The notes: a model not told the origin generated them from the sequence alone. Positions 1-5,474 are shown, counted from the first letter of the stretch. The stretch: 5,648 nt of DNA from Actinomycetota bacterium (GCA_005885115.1 VAXX01000069.1:1-5648); one strand, 5' to 3'. Numbers and translations: made by a program.

Positions 1-654
1 CACGCTGCGCGGATCGACGCCGAGCGAGTCGGCGACCACCGCCAGCCCGGTGGCCTTGGTGACCCCCGGCGGGCAGATCTCGATGTAGCCGAGCCCGGCC
101 TGGGTGACGGTGACCCCGTCGGCGGGGATCAGGGTACGGGCGATCGCCACCAGCTCGTCCGGGTCGTACCGGTGCGAATGTGCGAACGCCTTGATCACCG
201 GCCCGGCCAGCGCCTCGTGCCGGGCCCGCCGCTCCAGCGCGTCCGGGTACCGCCAGGCCGGGTGGGCCTCGCCCCACAGCGGGGCGCCCGGCTCGTCCCC
301 CGCCTCGACCATCACCGACAGCGGCCCGACGATCGCCTCCAGCGCCTCCAAAAGGCCCAGGATCACCGCCCCGTCGACGGTGACCCCGCGCAGCGTGGCC
401 GGCCCGGACGGGTCGGTCAGGTCGACTACCCGGGCGCCCTGGGCCAGCACCAGGAAGTCCGCCTCCGGGATGAACTCCCGGCAGGTGTCGATCAGCCGGG
501 GACCGCGCCCGGTGGCCCCCACCAGCGGGATGCCGGCCGCCTTGACCCGCGCGAGCACCTCATGGGTGTACGCGCTGACGGTGTCGTCCGAGCGGACGAG
601 TGTCCCGTCAAGGTCGGTCGCGACGAGTTTGGGCAGCCCAGGGTGGATCGACAT
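1..654 (-). CDS. HAD superfamily phosphatase, Cof-like (C-terminus beyond window edge)
   Basis: The visible 218 residues belong to the Cof/IIB branch of HAD hydrolases, cytoplasmic Mg-dependent phosphatases usually acting on sugar phosphates or other small phosphorylated metabolites. Seen: motif I VATDLDGTL with nucleophile D14 and acid/base D16, motif II Thr in GATGR (T48), and a C-terminal GVTK motif with Lys at K200, the usual family phosphate-contacting lysine. Residues of roughly 80-180 form the inserted substrate-specificity cap. Motif IV (the GD-x(3-4)-D acidic cluster) should follow directly but lies outside the window, so this is an edge truncation, not a broken gene. The ATG at 652-654 is chosen because a full AAAGGAGG ribosome site precedes it and the HAD core begins only nine residues later. 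One oddity is AQGAR (71-75) where many Cof proteins have NGA. It lies 59 nt behind serS, probably in its transcript. The substrate cannot be told. Confidence 0.88.
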   Translation of the reverse strand, partial: MSIHPGLPKLVATDLDGTLVRSDDTVSAYTHEVLARVKAAGIPLVGATGRGPRLIDTCREFIPEADFLVLAQGARVVDLTDPSGPATLRGVTVDGAVILGLLEALEAIVGPLSVMVEAGDEPGAPLWGEAHPAWRYPDALERRARHEALAGPVIKAFAHSHRYDPDELVAIARTLIPADGVTVTQAGLGYIEICPPGVTKATGLAVVADSLGVDPRSV

Positions 655-659
655 GCGGG

Positions 660-667
660 CCTCCTTT
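660..667 (-). promoter_or_regulatory. Ribosome binding site of the HAD gene
   Basis: The minus strand reads AAAGGAGG, five nucleotides before the ATG at 654. This is close to a full anti-16S match and fixes the HAD start. It also contrasts with serS, osmC and pheA, which show no comparable site. Confidence 0.8.
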
Positions 668-682
668 ACAGGTGGGTCCGCA

Positions 683-688
683 AGGCTA
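683..688 (-). promoter_or_regulatory. Possible weak -10 box between serS and the HAD gene
   Basis: The minus strand has TAGCCT (a TANNNT match) placed so that a transcript would carry a leader of about 22 nt containing the AAAGGAGG site. I see no good -35 element. The serS-HAD gap also has no strong hairpin followed by T residues, so read-through from serS is at least as likely as a separate promoter. Confidence 0.25.
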
Positions 689-713
689 CTCCCCGGCGAC
701 GAACCTCGGGAGG

Positions 714-1967
714 CTATCGGGTCAAGACGTCCCGTCCGCCGAGGAACGGCTGGAGCGCCTTGGGCACCCGTACGGTGCCGTCGGGCTGCTGGTGGTTCTC
801 CAGGATCGGGATCAGCCAACGGGTGGTCGCCAGGGTGCCGTTGAGGGTGGCGGCGACCTGCGGTTTGCCGTTTTCATCCCGGTACCGGATGCCCAGCCGG
901 CGGGCCTGGAAGGTGGTGCAGTTGGACGACGAGGTGACCTCCCGGTACCGGCCCTGTGACGGTACCCACGCCTCGCAGTCGTACTTGCGGGCCGCGCTGC
1001 TGCCCAGGTCACCGGCGGCCACGTCGATCACCCGGTACGGGATCTCGACCTTGGCGAGCATCTCCTCCTCCATGGCCAGCAGCCGCAGGTGCTCCTCGTG
1101 CGCCCGCTCCGGCCGGCAGTACGAGAACATCTCCACCTTGTCGAACTGGTGGACCCGCAGGATCCCCCGGACATCCTTGCCGTAGCTGCCGGCCTCGCGC
1201 CGGAAACACGACGACCAACCGGCGTACCGCAGCGGCCCATCCAGGTCCAGGATCTCCCCCGAGTGGTACGCCGCCAGCGGTACCTCCGACGTGCCGACCA
1301 GGTACAGGTCGTCGGCCTCCAGCCGGTACACCTCGGCGGCGTGGGCACCGAGGAAGCCGGTACCCTCCATCGACTCCGGCTTGACCAGCACCGGCGTGAT
1401 CATCGGCGTGAAGCCGTGCTCGACCGCCTGTTGCAGGGCCAGTTGCAGCAGCGCGAGCTGGAGCAGCGCGCCGACCCCGGTCAGGTAGTAGAACCGGCTG
1501 CCGGACACCTTCGCGCCGCGCTCGGTGTCGATCGCGCCCAGCGCCTCGCCCAGCTCCAGGTGGTCCTTCGGCGCCGCGAGGTCCGGCAGCGTACCGACCT
1601 CGCGCAGGACCACGAAGTCGTCCTCGCCGCCGGGCGGCGCGCCGTCCTCCACGACGTTGGGCACCGCGAGCTGGGCGGCGCGCAGCCGGGCCTCGGCCTC
1701 GTCGACCGCCGCCTGCGCCGCCTTGACCTGGGCGGACAATTCCTTGGTACGGGTCAGCAACCCCGCCCGCTCGTCCCCGGACGCCTTGGCGACCTGCTTG
1801 CCGAGCTGGTTCTGTTCGGCGCGGACCGCCTCGAAGGCGGCGACCGCCGCCCGGCGTACCTCGTCGGCCGTGAGGAGCTCGTCGACGGCCGCCACGGACT
1901 CGCCACGAGCCCGCTGGCTCGCCCGTACCCGGTCCGGATCCTCGCGCAGCAGCCGCAGGTCAATCAC
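714..1967 (-). CDS. serS: Seryl-tRNA synthetase
   Basis: This class II aminoacyl-tRNA synthetase charges tRNA-Ser (and tRNA-Sec where present) with serine using ATP, in the cytoplasm as a homodimer. The 417 residues match the usual bacterial length. Residues 1-100 are the charged, Ala-rich coiled-coil arm that grips the tRNA long variable arm. The catalytic core follows: [16 protein letters not shown] (191-206), the serine-binding VGTSEVPLA (224-232), motif 2 [15 protein letters not shown] (254-268), then [18 protein letters not shown] (340-357), and motif 3 GTLATTRW with Arg383 and ILENHQ. The start is taken as GTG at 1965-1967, giving the family-typical [19 protein letters not shown] three codons upstream (1974-1976) is the alternative, but it adds MAV and overlaps the proposed -10 box. 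No Shine-Dalgarno sequence is visible, fitting a leaderless mRNA. All catalytic motifs are intact. Confidence 0.97.
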   Translation of the reverse strand: MIDLRLLREDPDRVRASQRARGESVAAVDELLTADEVRRAAVAAFEAVRAEQNQLGKQVAKASGDERAGLLTRTKELSAQVKAAQAAVDEAEARLRAAQLAVPNVVEDGAPPGGEDDFVVLREVGTLPDLAAPKDHLELGEALGAIDTERGAKVSGSRFYYLTGVGALLQLALLQLALQQAVEHGFTPMITPVLVKPESMEGTGFLGAHAAEVYRLEADDLYLVGTSEVPLAAYHSGEILDLDGPLRYAGWSSCFRREAGSYGKDVRGILRVHQFDKVEMFSYCRPERAHEEHLRLLAMEEEMLAKVEIPYRVIDVAAGDLGSSAARKYDCEAWVPSQGRYREVTSSSNCTTFQARRLGIRYRDENGKPQVAATLNGTLATTRWLIPILENHQQPDGTVRVPKALQPFLGGRDVLTR

Positions 1968-1975
1968 GACCGCCA

Positions 1976-1981
1976 AGCCTA
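1976..1981 (-). promoter_or_regulatory. Proposed leaderless -10 box of serS
   Basis: The minus strand reads TAGGCT eight nucleotides before the GTG at 1967. TANNNT about 7 nt upstream of the start is the known arrangement of actinobacterial leaderless genes, where the first transcribed base is the start codon. The box touches the end of the 1981-2000 inverted repeat. No clear -35 hexamer is seen. It supports GTG 1967 rather than TTG 1976 as the start. Confidence 0.55.
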
Positions 1982-2000
1982 GTCGGTACGACTACCGACT
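1981..2000. repeat. Perfect 8-bp inverted repeat, 4-nt loop, upstream of serS
   Basis: The arms AGTCGGTA (1981-1988) and TACCGACT (1993-2000) are exact reverse complements around CGAC. The right arm forms the last codons and stop (TAG, 1992-1994) of the upstream membrane protein gene, and the left arm abuts the serS -10 box. No T-run follows in the minus direction, so it is not a classical rho-independent terminator. It could be a tail-less terminator hairpin, an operator over the serS promoter, or chance assisted by the GTAC excess. The symmetry is directly visible; the function is not. Confidence 0.6.
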
Positions 2001-2696
2001 TTCCGGTCGGGCGAAGTACGACTCGTCGACGGGTTCCAGCGCGCTCACCGTCAACTCGCGGTCCCCATCGGGCGCCCGAACCGCCGCGGGTACCGCCCCG
2101 GTCGCGGGTGCCACCGAGCGGCTCTGCCACCAGCCGCGCTGCCAGATCCCGGCGGTGATCGCGGCGGCGGACAGGAGCGCCACCGAGGCGTACGCCAGGT
2201 AGGCACCCGGCCCGGTCACCACCGTCGGTACCGCGCTCGCGTCGGCCTGCTGCCCGGTGTTGAACCCGTACGCGCCGAACCGGTCGAACATGTGCAGCGT
2301 CGCCTGGTGTACGGCCAGGACCGTCAACAACTGTCCCGCCGCCAACCCCAGCGCGGCGCCCATCGCCGCCCGTCGCCGTACGGCGCTGCCGGCGATGCCG
2401 AACCCGAGCGCCCCGAGCAGGCAGAGCACCGAGACGTGGTACACGAAGCCGTCGAGGGTCGGGATGGTGTCCAGGCTCAGGCTCGACCCGTCGGTCACCA
2501 CGGTCAAGCTGGAGCTGGTGGTGGCGCCGATCGACGGCGCCAGTCGGACCCGGCCCCAGGGCAGCATCTCGGCCGCGACCAGCGCGGCGAATCCAGCTGC
2601 GGTCAGCGCCAGCGCGCCCGCCCGGGGCAGCGAGTACCGCAGCGCCGGCAGCCGCCGGCGGGCCGGCTCGACGCTGCCCCATTCCACGGTGTCCAT
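1992..2696 (-). CDS. Four-helix membrane protein of unknown function
   Basis: I do not recognise a named family. With the ATG at 2694-2696 the product is 234 residues. It has a short basic N-terminus (RRR at 13-15) and hydrophobic segments at about 27-45, 84-103, 111-129 and 164-185. RRR at 107-109 between helices 2 and 3 points to the cytoplasm, so by the positive-inside rule both termini are cytoplasmic. The loops at about 46-83 (Ser/Thr-rich) and 130-163 then face outside. The C-terminal tail of about 45 residues is soluble, Ala/Pro-rich and acidic near its end. An upstream in-frame extension to 2795 is rejected because it would be Pro/Arg/Thr-rich, cross the whole spacer and overlap osmC. 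The gene precedes serS by 24 nt on the same strand. From memory, actinobacterial serS loci often carry a membrane protein next to serS, but homology is not shown here. Confidence 0.82.
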   Translation of the reverse strand: MDTVEWGSVEPARRRLPALRYSLPRAGALALTAAGFAALVAAEMLPWGRVRLAPSIGATTSSSLTVVTDGSSLSLDTIPTLDGFVYHVSVLCLLGALGFGIAGSAVRRRAAMGAALGLAAGQLLTVLAVHQATLHMFDRFGAYGFNTGQQADASAVPTVVTGPGAYLAYASVALLSAAAITAGIWQRGWWQSRSVAPATGAVPAAVRAPDGDRELTVSALEPVDESYFARPESR

Positions 2697-2702
2697 CGCC
2701 GA

Positions 2703-2708
2703 ATGATG
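2703..2708 (-). promoter_or_regulatory. Possible -10 box of the membrane protein gene
   Basis: The minus strand reads CATCAT six nucleotides before the ATG at 2696, matching TATAAT at four of six positions. There is no Shine-Dalgarno sequence, so a leaderless start is plausible. The first base is not T, making this weaker than the other leaderless candidates in the window. Confidence 0.3.
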
Positions 2709-2712
2709 ACAC

Positions 2713-2760
2713 GCCGGCCGGCCGGCCGCCGGCCCGCCGGTTCGCCCCGTGGCCGGCCGG
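2713..2760. repeat. CCGG/GGCC-rich tandem run in divergent spacer
   Basis: Almost the whole spacer between the divergent membrane protein and osmC genes is GGCC/CCGG. The CCGG unit is tandem from 2714 to 2727, and the octamer GGCCGGCC occurs three times (2716-2723, 2720-2727, 2751-2758, the first two overlapping). The run can pair with itself in many registers. It may simply be GC-rich drift, or a slippage-prone or cruciform-forming segment. Confidence 0.5.
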
Positions 2761-2767
2761 GTTCGGC

Positions 2768-2773
2768 TAGGTT
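2768..2773 (+). promoter_or_regulatory. Proposed leaderless -10 box of osmC
   Basis: TAGGTT ends exactly seven nucleotides before the osmC ATG at 2781, the canonical actinobacterial leaderless spacing. No Shine-Dalgarno sequence occurs in the 20 nt before the ATG. The -35 region is occupied by the GC-rich run and has no recognisable hexamer. Confidence 0.6.
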
Positions 2774-2780
2774 CTGTGGT

Positions 2781-3197
2781 ATGCCGACTCGTCAATCATC
2801 CGCACAATGGCAGGGCAGCCTCCGCGAGGGCGCGGGCACGATGCGCCTGGGCTCCGGCGCGTACGAGGGCCCGTACAGCTTCGCCTCCCGGTTCGAATCG
2901 GGCACCGGAACCAACCCGGAGGAGCTGATCGCGGCCGCGCACGCGGGCTGCTACACGATGGCGCTGTCCAGCAACCTGGGCAAGGCCGGACACACGCCGA
3001 CCTCGATCGAGACGACCGCCTCGGTCCACCTCGAGCCGCCGGCCGGGATCACCCGGATCGAGCTGGTCACCCGGGCGGTGGTACCCGACCTGGACGACGC
3101 CACGTTCCAGAAGATCGCCGACGAGACCAAGGACACCTGTCCGGTGTCGAAGGCGCTGTCCGCCGTCGAGATCACCCTCACGGCGCAGCTGGGCTGA
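2781..3197 (+). CDS. osmC: OsmC-family peroxiredoxin (organic hydroperoxide reductase)
   Basis: OsmC proteins are cytoplasmic homodimers that reduce organic hydroperoxides with a pair of redox-active cysteines. The 138 residues match OsmC length (about 140). Diagnostic segments are AQWQGSLREGAGT at the N-terminus, SRFES (36-40), TNPEELIAAAHAGCYTMALS (44-63) with peroxidatic C57 and the helix glutamates E47/E48, GHTPTSIETTASVHL (70-84), and CPVSKAL with resolving C120. These align closely with remembered E. coli OsmC, including NPEELI-AAHA-C and CPVS, so I call OsmC rather than Ohr. The start is the ATG placed 7 nt behind TAGGTT; an in-frame open stretch further upstream lacks OsmC character. 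The zinc metallopeptidase follows after 2 nt, probably on the same mRNA. Confidence 0.95.
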   Translation: MPTRQSSAQWQGSLREGAGTMRLGSGAYEGPYSFASRFESGTGTNPEELIAAAHAGCYTMALSSNLGKAGHTPTSIETTASVHLEPPAGITRIELVTRAVVPDLDDATFQKIADETKDTCPVSKALSAVEITLTAQLG

Positions 3198-3199
3198 GC

Positions 3200-3553
3200 A
3201 TGCCGGTCCGGCTGGGCCGGGAACGATTCGAGGAACTGGTCGGGGACGCGCTGGACGCGATCCCCGCCCAGCTTCTCGACCTGCTCGACAACGTGGTCAT
3301 CCTGGTGGAGGACGATCCGCCGGCCGAGGATCCCGACCTGCTCGGGGTGTACGAGGGTCACGCGCTCACCGAGCGCGGCTGGGACTACAGCGGGGTACTG
3401 CCCGACCGGATCGTCATCTACCGGCGCCCGATCCTGGCCATCTGCGACACCGAGGCCGACGTCGTCGAGGAGGTCGGCGTGACGGTGGTACACGAGATCG
3501 CGCACCACTTCGGCATCGACGACGCCCGGCTGCACGCGCTGGGCTGGGGCTAA
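3200..3553 (+). CDS. Minimal zincin metallopeptidase-like protein (DUF1025-type)
   Basis: This is a small 117-residue protein of the metallopeptidase family long annotated as DUF1025 or minimal MMP-like. The C-terminal HEIAHHFGIDD (98-108) gives the extended zinc motif HExxHxxGxxD: H98 and H102 are zinc ligands, E99 the catalytic base and D108 the likely third ligand. RLHALGW follows and ends the protein, as usual for the family. The N-terminal half has FEELVGDALDAIPAQLLDLLDNV (10-32), then LLGVYEG (47-53) and PDRIVIYRRPI (68-78). There is no signal peptide or membrane segment, so it is probably cytoplasmic. Its substrate is unknown in the family. The ATG is 2 nt after the osmC stop with no strong ribosome site, suggesting translational coupling. 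Its TAA shares two bases with the convergent pheA stop. Confidence 0.9.
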   Translation: MPVRLGRERFEELVGDALDAIPAQLLDLLDNVVILVEDDPPAEDPDLLGVYEGHALTERGWDYSGVLPDRIVIYRRPILAICDTEADVVEEVGVTVVHEIAHHFGIDDARLHALGWG

Positions 3554-4491
3554 CCGAGTTCGCCGGCGCGGATCCGGGCCAGCCACGCCTCGGAGTCGAG
3601 GAACTCGTCGGACCGGGCCGGGGCGACGCCGGCTTCGTCGTGCGGTCCCCGCGCGCGCGGGTACGAGCCGAGGAACCGTACATCGGCACAGACCCGGCGT
3701 AGTCCCTGCAACGCCTCACCGACGGCCGGCTGGGCCACGTGCCCGGTGCAGTCCAGGAAGAAGACGTACCGGCCCAGCCGTTCCCCGGTGGGGTACGACT
3801 CGATCCGGGTCAGGTTGACCCCGCGTACGGCCAGCTCCATCAGCACCGCGAGCAGCGCACCGACCCGGTCGTGCGAGATGTAGACGGCCAGCGACGTGAC
3901 GTCGTCACCGGTCGGCTCGGGCGGCGGCGCCGGGCGGCAGACCAGCGCGAACCGGGTGACCGCCTCGGGATGGTCGGCGACCTTGTCGGCCAGTACGGTC
4001 AGCCCGTGGTGGACCGCGCCGACCGGCGCGCAGACCGCCGCGTCGTACTCGCCGGCGGCCGCCGCGATCGCCGCGGCCGCGTTGGAGAGCACGTCCACGA
4101 TCGTGGCGTCGGGCAGGTGGGTACGCAGCCACCCGCAGCACTGCGTGGCCGCCTGCGGATGGGCCGCGATGGACCGGACGTCGACCAGGCTGGTACCGGG
4201 ACGGCCGGCGAGGACGAACTCGACCGGCAGGACGACCTCCCGCGTGATCAGCAGCGGCGGCCCGTTGACCAGCTCGGCGAGGGTCACCCCCACCTGGCCG
4301 CCGATGGAGTTCTCCAGGGGTACGAGCGCCGCGTCCGCCTCGCCACCGCGGACCCGCTCCAGCGCCTCCGGCACGCTGCGCGCCGGCAGCCGGACGCCGC
4401 TCACGGCGGCCGGCAGGGTCAGCAGCGCCTGCTCGGAGAAGGTGCCCTCGGGACCGAGGTAGACGAAGCGGGTCGGTGGTACTCCTGGCAT
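3550..4491 (-). CDS. pheA: Prephenate dehydratase with C-terminal ACT domain
   Basis: It converts prephenate to phenylpyruvate with loss of CO2 and water, the committed step of phenylalanine synthesis, in the cytoplasm. The 313 residues comprise a catalytic domain (about 8-190) and a regulatory ACT domain (about 198-277), without a chorismate mutase domain, as usual in actinobacteria. Seen: YLGPEGTFSEQAL (11-23), ALVPLENSIGGQVGVTLAEL (55-74), AAHPQAATQC (109-118), SNAAAA (136-141) and the catalytic TRF (179-181). The ACT domain has the GALV-type GALL (211-214), but the usual phenylalanine-binding ESRP reads ESYP (231-234). The start is the ATG at 4489-4491, seven nucleotides behind a TACGCT box. 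In-frame sequence further upstream overlaps the lipoprotein and PAS genes and is rejected. A non-conserved tail of about 35 residues follows the ACT domain. Confidence 0.96.
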   Translation of the reverse strand: MPGVPPTRFVYLGPEGTFSEQALLTLPAAVSGVRLPARSVPEALERVRGGEADAALVPLENSIGGQVGVTLAELVNGPPLLITREVVLPVEFVLAGRPGTSLVDVRSIAAHPQAATQCCGWLRTHLPDATIVDVLSNAAAAIAAAAGEYDAAVCAPVGAVHHGLTVLADKVADHPEAVTRFALVCRPAPPPEPTGDDVTSLAVYISHDRVGALLAVLMELAVRGVNLTRIESYPTGERLGRYVFFLDCTGHVAQPAVGEALQGLRRVCADVRFLGSYPRARGPHDEAGVAPARSDEFLDSEAWLARIRAGELG

Positions 4492-4498
4492 GGCCGCC

Positions 4499-4504
4499 AG
4501 CGTA
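4499..4504 (-). promoter_or_regulatory. Proposed leaderless -10 box of pheA
   Basis: The minus strand reads TACGCT, ending exactly seven nucleotides before the pheA ATG. There is no Shine-Dalgarno sequence in the 26-nt gap behind the lipoprotein stop. pheA can therefore probably be transcribed on its own as a leaderless mRNA, besides any read-through. No convincing -35 hexamer is seen. Confidence 0.55.
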
Positions 4505-4517
4505 GTACCCGCTCGGA

Positions 4518-5021
4518 TCAGCAGTGGGCGGCGGCGAGGATCCCGGGCGGCGCCCCGCCGCGGACCCGGTCGGAGCAGACGTCGGTACCGGCGGCCACCA
4601 GTACCAGCGCGTCGGGCGGCCCCTGGCTCACCACCTGCAGCGGCTCCCGCCGCGGTACCGCCAGGACGGTGTACTGCCAGGTGCCGGCGCACAGCGGACC
4701 GACCCGGACGGACACCGTCGTCGTACCGTCGAGAACGCCCTGGGTCCGCAGCAGCGCGACCACGCGCGCCACCCCGGGCCGCCCCGCGCAACTGACCGCG
4801 GACCCGGCGGCAAACCCGGCCGGCGTGGTGGGCGACGGCGGTGTGCTGAGTGACGGCGGGCTCGGTACCGCCGGTAGCGGCTCGGACGGCGCCGGACCCA
4901 CCGCCAGCGACGGCGGCGCGGTGGCGGACCGGGACGGCAGCGCGAGCGGTGGCAGGTGTGGCGAGCAGCCGGCCAGCGCCGGTGCGGCGGGCCACAGCAA
5001 CACCAACCCCCGCCGTACCAC
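4518..5021 (-). CDS. Proline-rich lipoprotein with four-cysteine C-terminal domain
   Basis: I recognise no named family. With the GTG at 5019-5021 the product is 167 residues. A lipoprotein signal is clear: basic start VRR (2-4), hydrophobic LVLLWPAAPALA, and lipobox LAGC with C19 as the lipidated residue, so the mature protein should sit on the outer face of the cytoplasmic membrane. Residues 20-67 are a Pro/Ser/Ala/Thr-rich linker. The compact C-terminal domain (about 70-167) carries four cysteines (C78, C111, C149, and C167 as the last residue), probably two disulfides, with a WQYTVLAV strand. The start is supported by GGAGG ten nucleotides upstream, inside the end of the PAS gene, and by the short n-region. 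The PAS stop is 5 nt upstream, so the two are likely co-transcribed. Its function is unknown; ligand binding or wall anchoring are only guesses. Confidence 0.78.
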   Translation of the reverse strand: MVRRGLVLLWPAAPALAGCSPHLPPLALPSRSATAPPSLAVGPAPSEPLPAVPSPPSLSTPPSPTTPAGFAAGSAVSCAGRPGVARVVALLRTQGVLDGTTTVSVRVGPLCAGTWQYTVLAVPRREPLQVVSQGPPDALVLVAAGTDVCSDRVRGGAPPGILAAAHC

Positions 5022-5026
5022 GAAGG

Positions 5027-5464
5027 TCAGACCTCCGAGAAGAAGGTGAGCGAACCGACCGCCTGGCGCCCGTCGAACAGCGGCGTCGCGACCGCGTCGA
5101 GGGTACGGACCTCCCCGCCGGACTGGACCCGCAGGAGTCCGCGCGCCAGCCGCCCGGACGAGTACGCCAGCACCGGCGGGATCTTCTCCATCTCGCTGTC
5201 CGGCAGATCGGCACCGTCGGCGAAGTCGAGCAGCCGCAGGACCCCGGCGAACAGGTGCCGGCCGACCGCCTTGCTCTGGTCCTCGAAGCCGAGCAGTACC
5301 GCGCCGGACTGGGACGCCGCGATGATCAGGGAAAGCTTGTCGATGACGAGACATGGTTCGGCGGCTTCGGTCACGGCGATGGCCCAATGCTCGACCGAGC
5401 TGCTCGGGGCCGGTACCAGGTCCGGCTCCGCCGGTTCGGAGAGCGAGAGTTCCACATGAGCCAC
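5027..5464 (-). CDS. Stand-alone PAS-domain protein
   Basis: This 145-residue protein appears to be a single PAS sensor domain without kinase, cyclase or DNA-binding part. An acidic, Pro/Ser-containing leader (1-24) precedes the fold. The PAS-like pattern is EPCLVIDKLSLIIAASQSG (36-54), LLGFEDQSKAVGRHLF (57-72), a helical middle with LRLLDFADGADLP, then paired strands GLLRVQSGGEVRTLDAVATP (109-128) and AVGSLTFFSEV at the C-terminus. PAS domains bind small ligands or cofactors (haem, flavin, metabolites) or partner proteins; no cofactor residue can be assigned. There is no signal peptide, so it is cytoplasmic, unlike its neighbour the lipoprotein, whose start lies 5 nt downstream. GTG 5462-5464 is chosen because AGGAGG lies 4 nt upstream; GTG at codon 4 is less well placed. 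Output would need a partner not visible here. Confidence 0.82.
   Translation of the reverse strand: MAHVELSLSEPAEPDLVPAPSSSVEHWAIAVTEAAEPCLVIDKLSLIIAASQSGAVLLGFEDQSKAVGRHLFAGVLRLLDFADGADLPDSEMEKIPPVLAYSSGRLARGLLRVQSGGEVRTLDAVATPLFDGRQAVGSLTFFSEV
5032..5036 (-). promoter_or_regulatory. Ribosome binding site of the lipoprotein gene
   Basis: The minus strand has GGAGG within the last codons of the PAS gene, ten nucleotides before the lipoprotein GTG at 5021. The spacing is slightly long but usable. It supports GTG 5021 over the later in-frame GTG at 5003, which would leave too short a signal peptide. Confidence 0.6.
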
Positions 5465-5468
5465 GGCG

Positions 5469-5474
5469 CCTCCT
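5469..5474 (-). promoter_or_regulatory. Ribosome binding site of the PAS gene
   Basis: The minus strand reads AGGAGG, four nucleotides before the GTG at 5464. The spacing is a little short, but no other in-frame start fits it better. Confidence 0.7.

Noticed and set aside
104..1185. Long plus-strand open frames opposite the HAD gene and serS (104-844, 172-1185, 600-959)
   Set aside because: They are Arg/Pro/Ser-rich with no domain, and arise from high GC opposite two confidently identified genes.
1434..1481. Short internal repeat in SerRS ([11 protein letters not shown], about residues 168-178)
   Set aside because: It lies in a normally Leu/Ala-rich helix of the family, the total length is normal, and it needs no duplication to explain it.
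1968..2000. T-box or other tRNA-sensing leader for serS
   Set aside because: Only 24 nt separate the genes, and the likely transcript starts at the GTG itself, so no leader exists to fold.
1089..2202. Plus-strand open frames opposite serS and the membrane protein gene (1089-1982, 1525-2202)
   Set aside because: Composition is dominated by Arg, Leu, Gln or Ser with no recognisable motif. The opposite strand encodes intact SerRS motifs.
2292..2780. In-frame upstream extension of osmC to 2292
   Set aside because: The added residues are Gln/Arg/Gly-rich, lie opposite the membrane protein gene, and have no OsmC counterpart. The 2781 ATG has the expected -10 box and family length.
1960..2795. Alternative minus-strand frame 1960-2712 and a longer membrane protein start at 2795
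   Set aside because: The 1960-2712 frame is Gly/Arg-rich and lacks helices. The longer start would run through the spacer and into the osmC coding sequence with atypical composition.
3739..5049. Plus-strand 436-residue open frame opposite pheA and the lipoprotein gene
   Set aside because: No family motif, Arg/Gly/Gln-rich, and fully antisense to an intact prephenate dehydratase.
4492..5214. In-frame upstream extension of PheA to about 5214
   Set aside because: It is Arg/Ala-rich shadow sequence antisense to nothing but overlapping the lipoprotein and PAS genes on the same strand in another frame. PheA family proteins start just before YLGPEGTF.
5022..5387. In-frame upstream extension of the lipoprotein into the PAS gene
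   Set aside because: It would bury the signal peptide and lipobox in the middle of an Arg-rich protein. A ribosome site favours the GTG at 5021.
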